Positions 33,069 through 33,200 of a DNA stretch of 33,200 nt are shown one piece after another. The stretch's first letter is position 1, and each line of letters begins with the position of its first letter. Below the pieces are notes generated by a model, which had not been told where the DNA came from, did not search any database, and saw nothing but the letters and a program-made list of their open reading frames with translations. Position numbers and translations under genes: made by a program. Source of the stretch: Lachnospiraceae bacterium UBA935 (lineage in GTDB: Bacteria; Bacillota; Clostridia; Lachnospirales; Lachnospiraceae); the NCBI GenBank assembly GCA_002293525.1, contig DBDJ01000032.1:1-33200 (forward strand), written 5' to 3'.

Positions 33069-33200
33069 TTATAACGTTATTATTAGGGTCATTACAAACA
33101 TAAACTTTCTATGAAGAGCTGCACTATCACTAACCGCCGCAACATAAGTCAATACTCGTCGGCCGAGTTTTTGATATCTATCCGATTTTCTGTAAACCCT
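33069..33200 (-). CDS. Possible partial ORF entering from the right edge, 43 codons seen
   Basis: A leftward frame is open from the right edge to a TAA at 33071-33069. It ends AALHRKFMFVMTLIITL and is preceded by a basic stretch (YQKLGRRVLTYV). The length is too short to judge and I do not recognise it. The 92 nt between it and the SRPBCC stop hold nothing clear. Confidence 0.25.
   Translation of the reverse strand, partial: RVYRKSDRYQKLGRRVLTYVAAVSDSAALHRKFMFVMTLIITL

Noticed and set aside
1..33200. CRISPR arrays
   Set aside because: None of the repeats seen (14811-14927, 20269-20340, 32455-32492) has spacer-like unique sequence between units, and no cas gene is present.
1..33200. tRNA or rRNA genes
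   Set aside because: I found no cloverleaf with conserved TTCGA-type arm or rRNA-like conserved block on reading both strands; a tRNAscan-SE run would settle it.

Overview
The window looks like chromosomal DNA of a low-to-mid GC anaerobic Bacillota, most likely class Clostridia. The basis is the gene content (a BioY-type ECF biotin transporter next to a BirA repressor, CPBP protease, HxlR regulator, YfbM/DUF1877, DUF4180 and DUF6591-like proteins), strong AGGAGG-type ribosome sites, several TTG starts and AT-rich intergenic DNA. The organism cannot be named from sequence alone.

Left part (1-13.7 kb, minus strand): two giant secreted proteins transcribed right to left. The upstream one (8162-13705, 1847 aa) has a signal peptide, an acidic region, four tandem ~358-residue GLUG-type modules, two fibronectin type III (Fn3) domains and a short plant-type leucine-rich repeat. 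Ninety-three bases later comes an RHS/YD-repeat protein that starts at 8068 and runs off the left edge (at least 2689 aa). It has a signal peptide, 13 Fn3 domains, a DUF6531-like entry region, a long YD-repeat shell, an RHS core and a variable tail cut by the window. Upstream of the pair is a good promoter followed by an intrinsic terminator about 50 nt further on. This is either a small RNA gene or an attenuated leader.

Middle (14.2-21.4 kb): a rhomboid protease, a five-copy 23-nt repeat array, an SDR oxidoreductase, a HEAT-like protein of unknown role, an AraC/GyrI-type regulator, a YfbM-like protein, an unrecognised protein, a lipoprotein and a small unrecognised ORF.

Biotin block (21.4-24.3 kb): bioY, a truncated ECF ATPase and an ecfT/bioN-like gene run leftward. 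birA runs rightward from a shared control region with BirA-operator-like half-sites. The ATPase stops after its Q-loop region, so this locus does not encode a complete transporter by itself.

Right part (24.4-33.2 kb): a chimeric gene scar (the 3' tail of the AraC/GyrI gene joined to a LysM-protein remnant), an XRE regulator with a membrane anchor plus a CPBP protease, a secreted Cys-rich protein, and a decayed type III restriction-modification locus in which mod and res are fused in frame and cut at both ends. These are followed by a divergent nitroreductase/HxlR pair, two tandem zinc-ribbon/DUF6591-like membrane proteins, a DUF4180 protein, and an SRPBCC protein whose promoter carries duplicated palindromes. 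The last 130 bases hold only a weak partial ORF.

Themes: very large repetitive surface proteins on the left, and repeated signs of deletion or recombination scars on the right (truncated ATPase, mod-res fusion, AraC tail copy).
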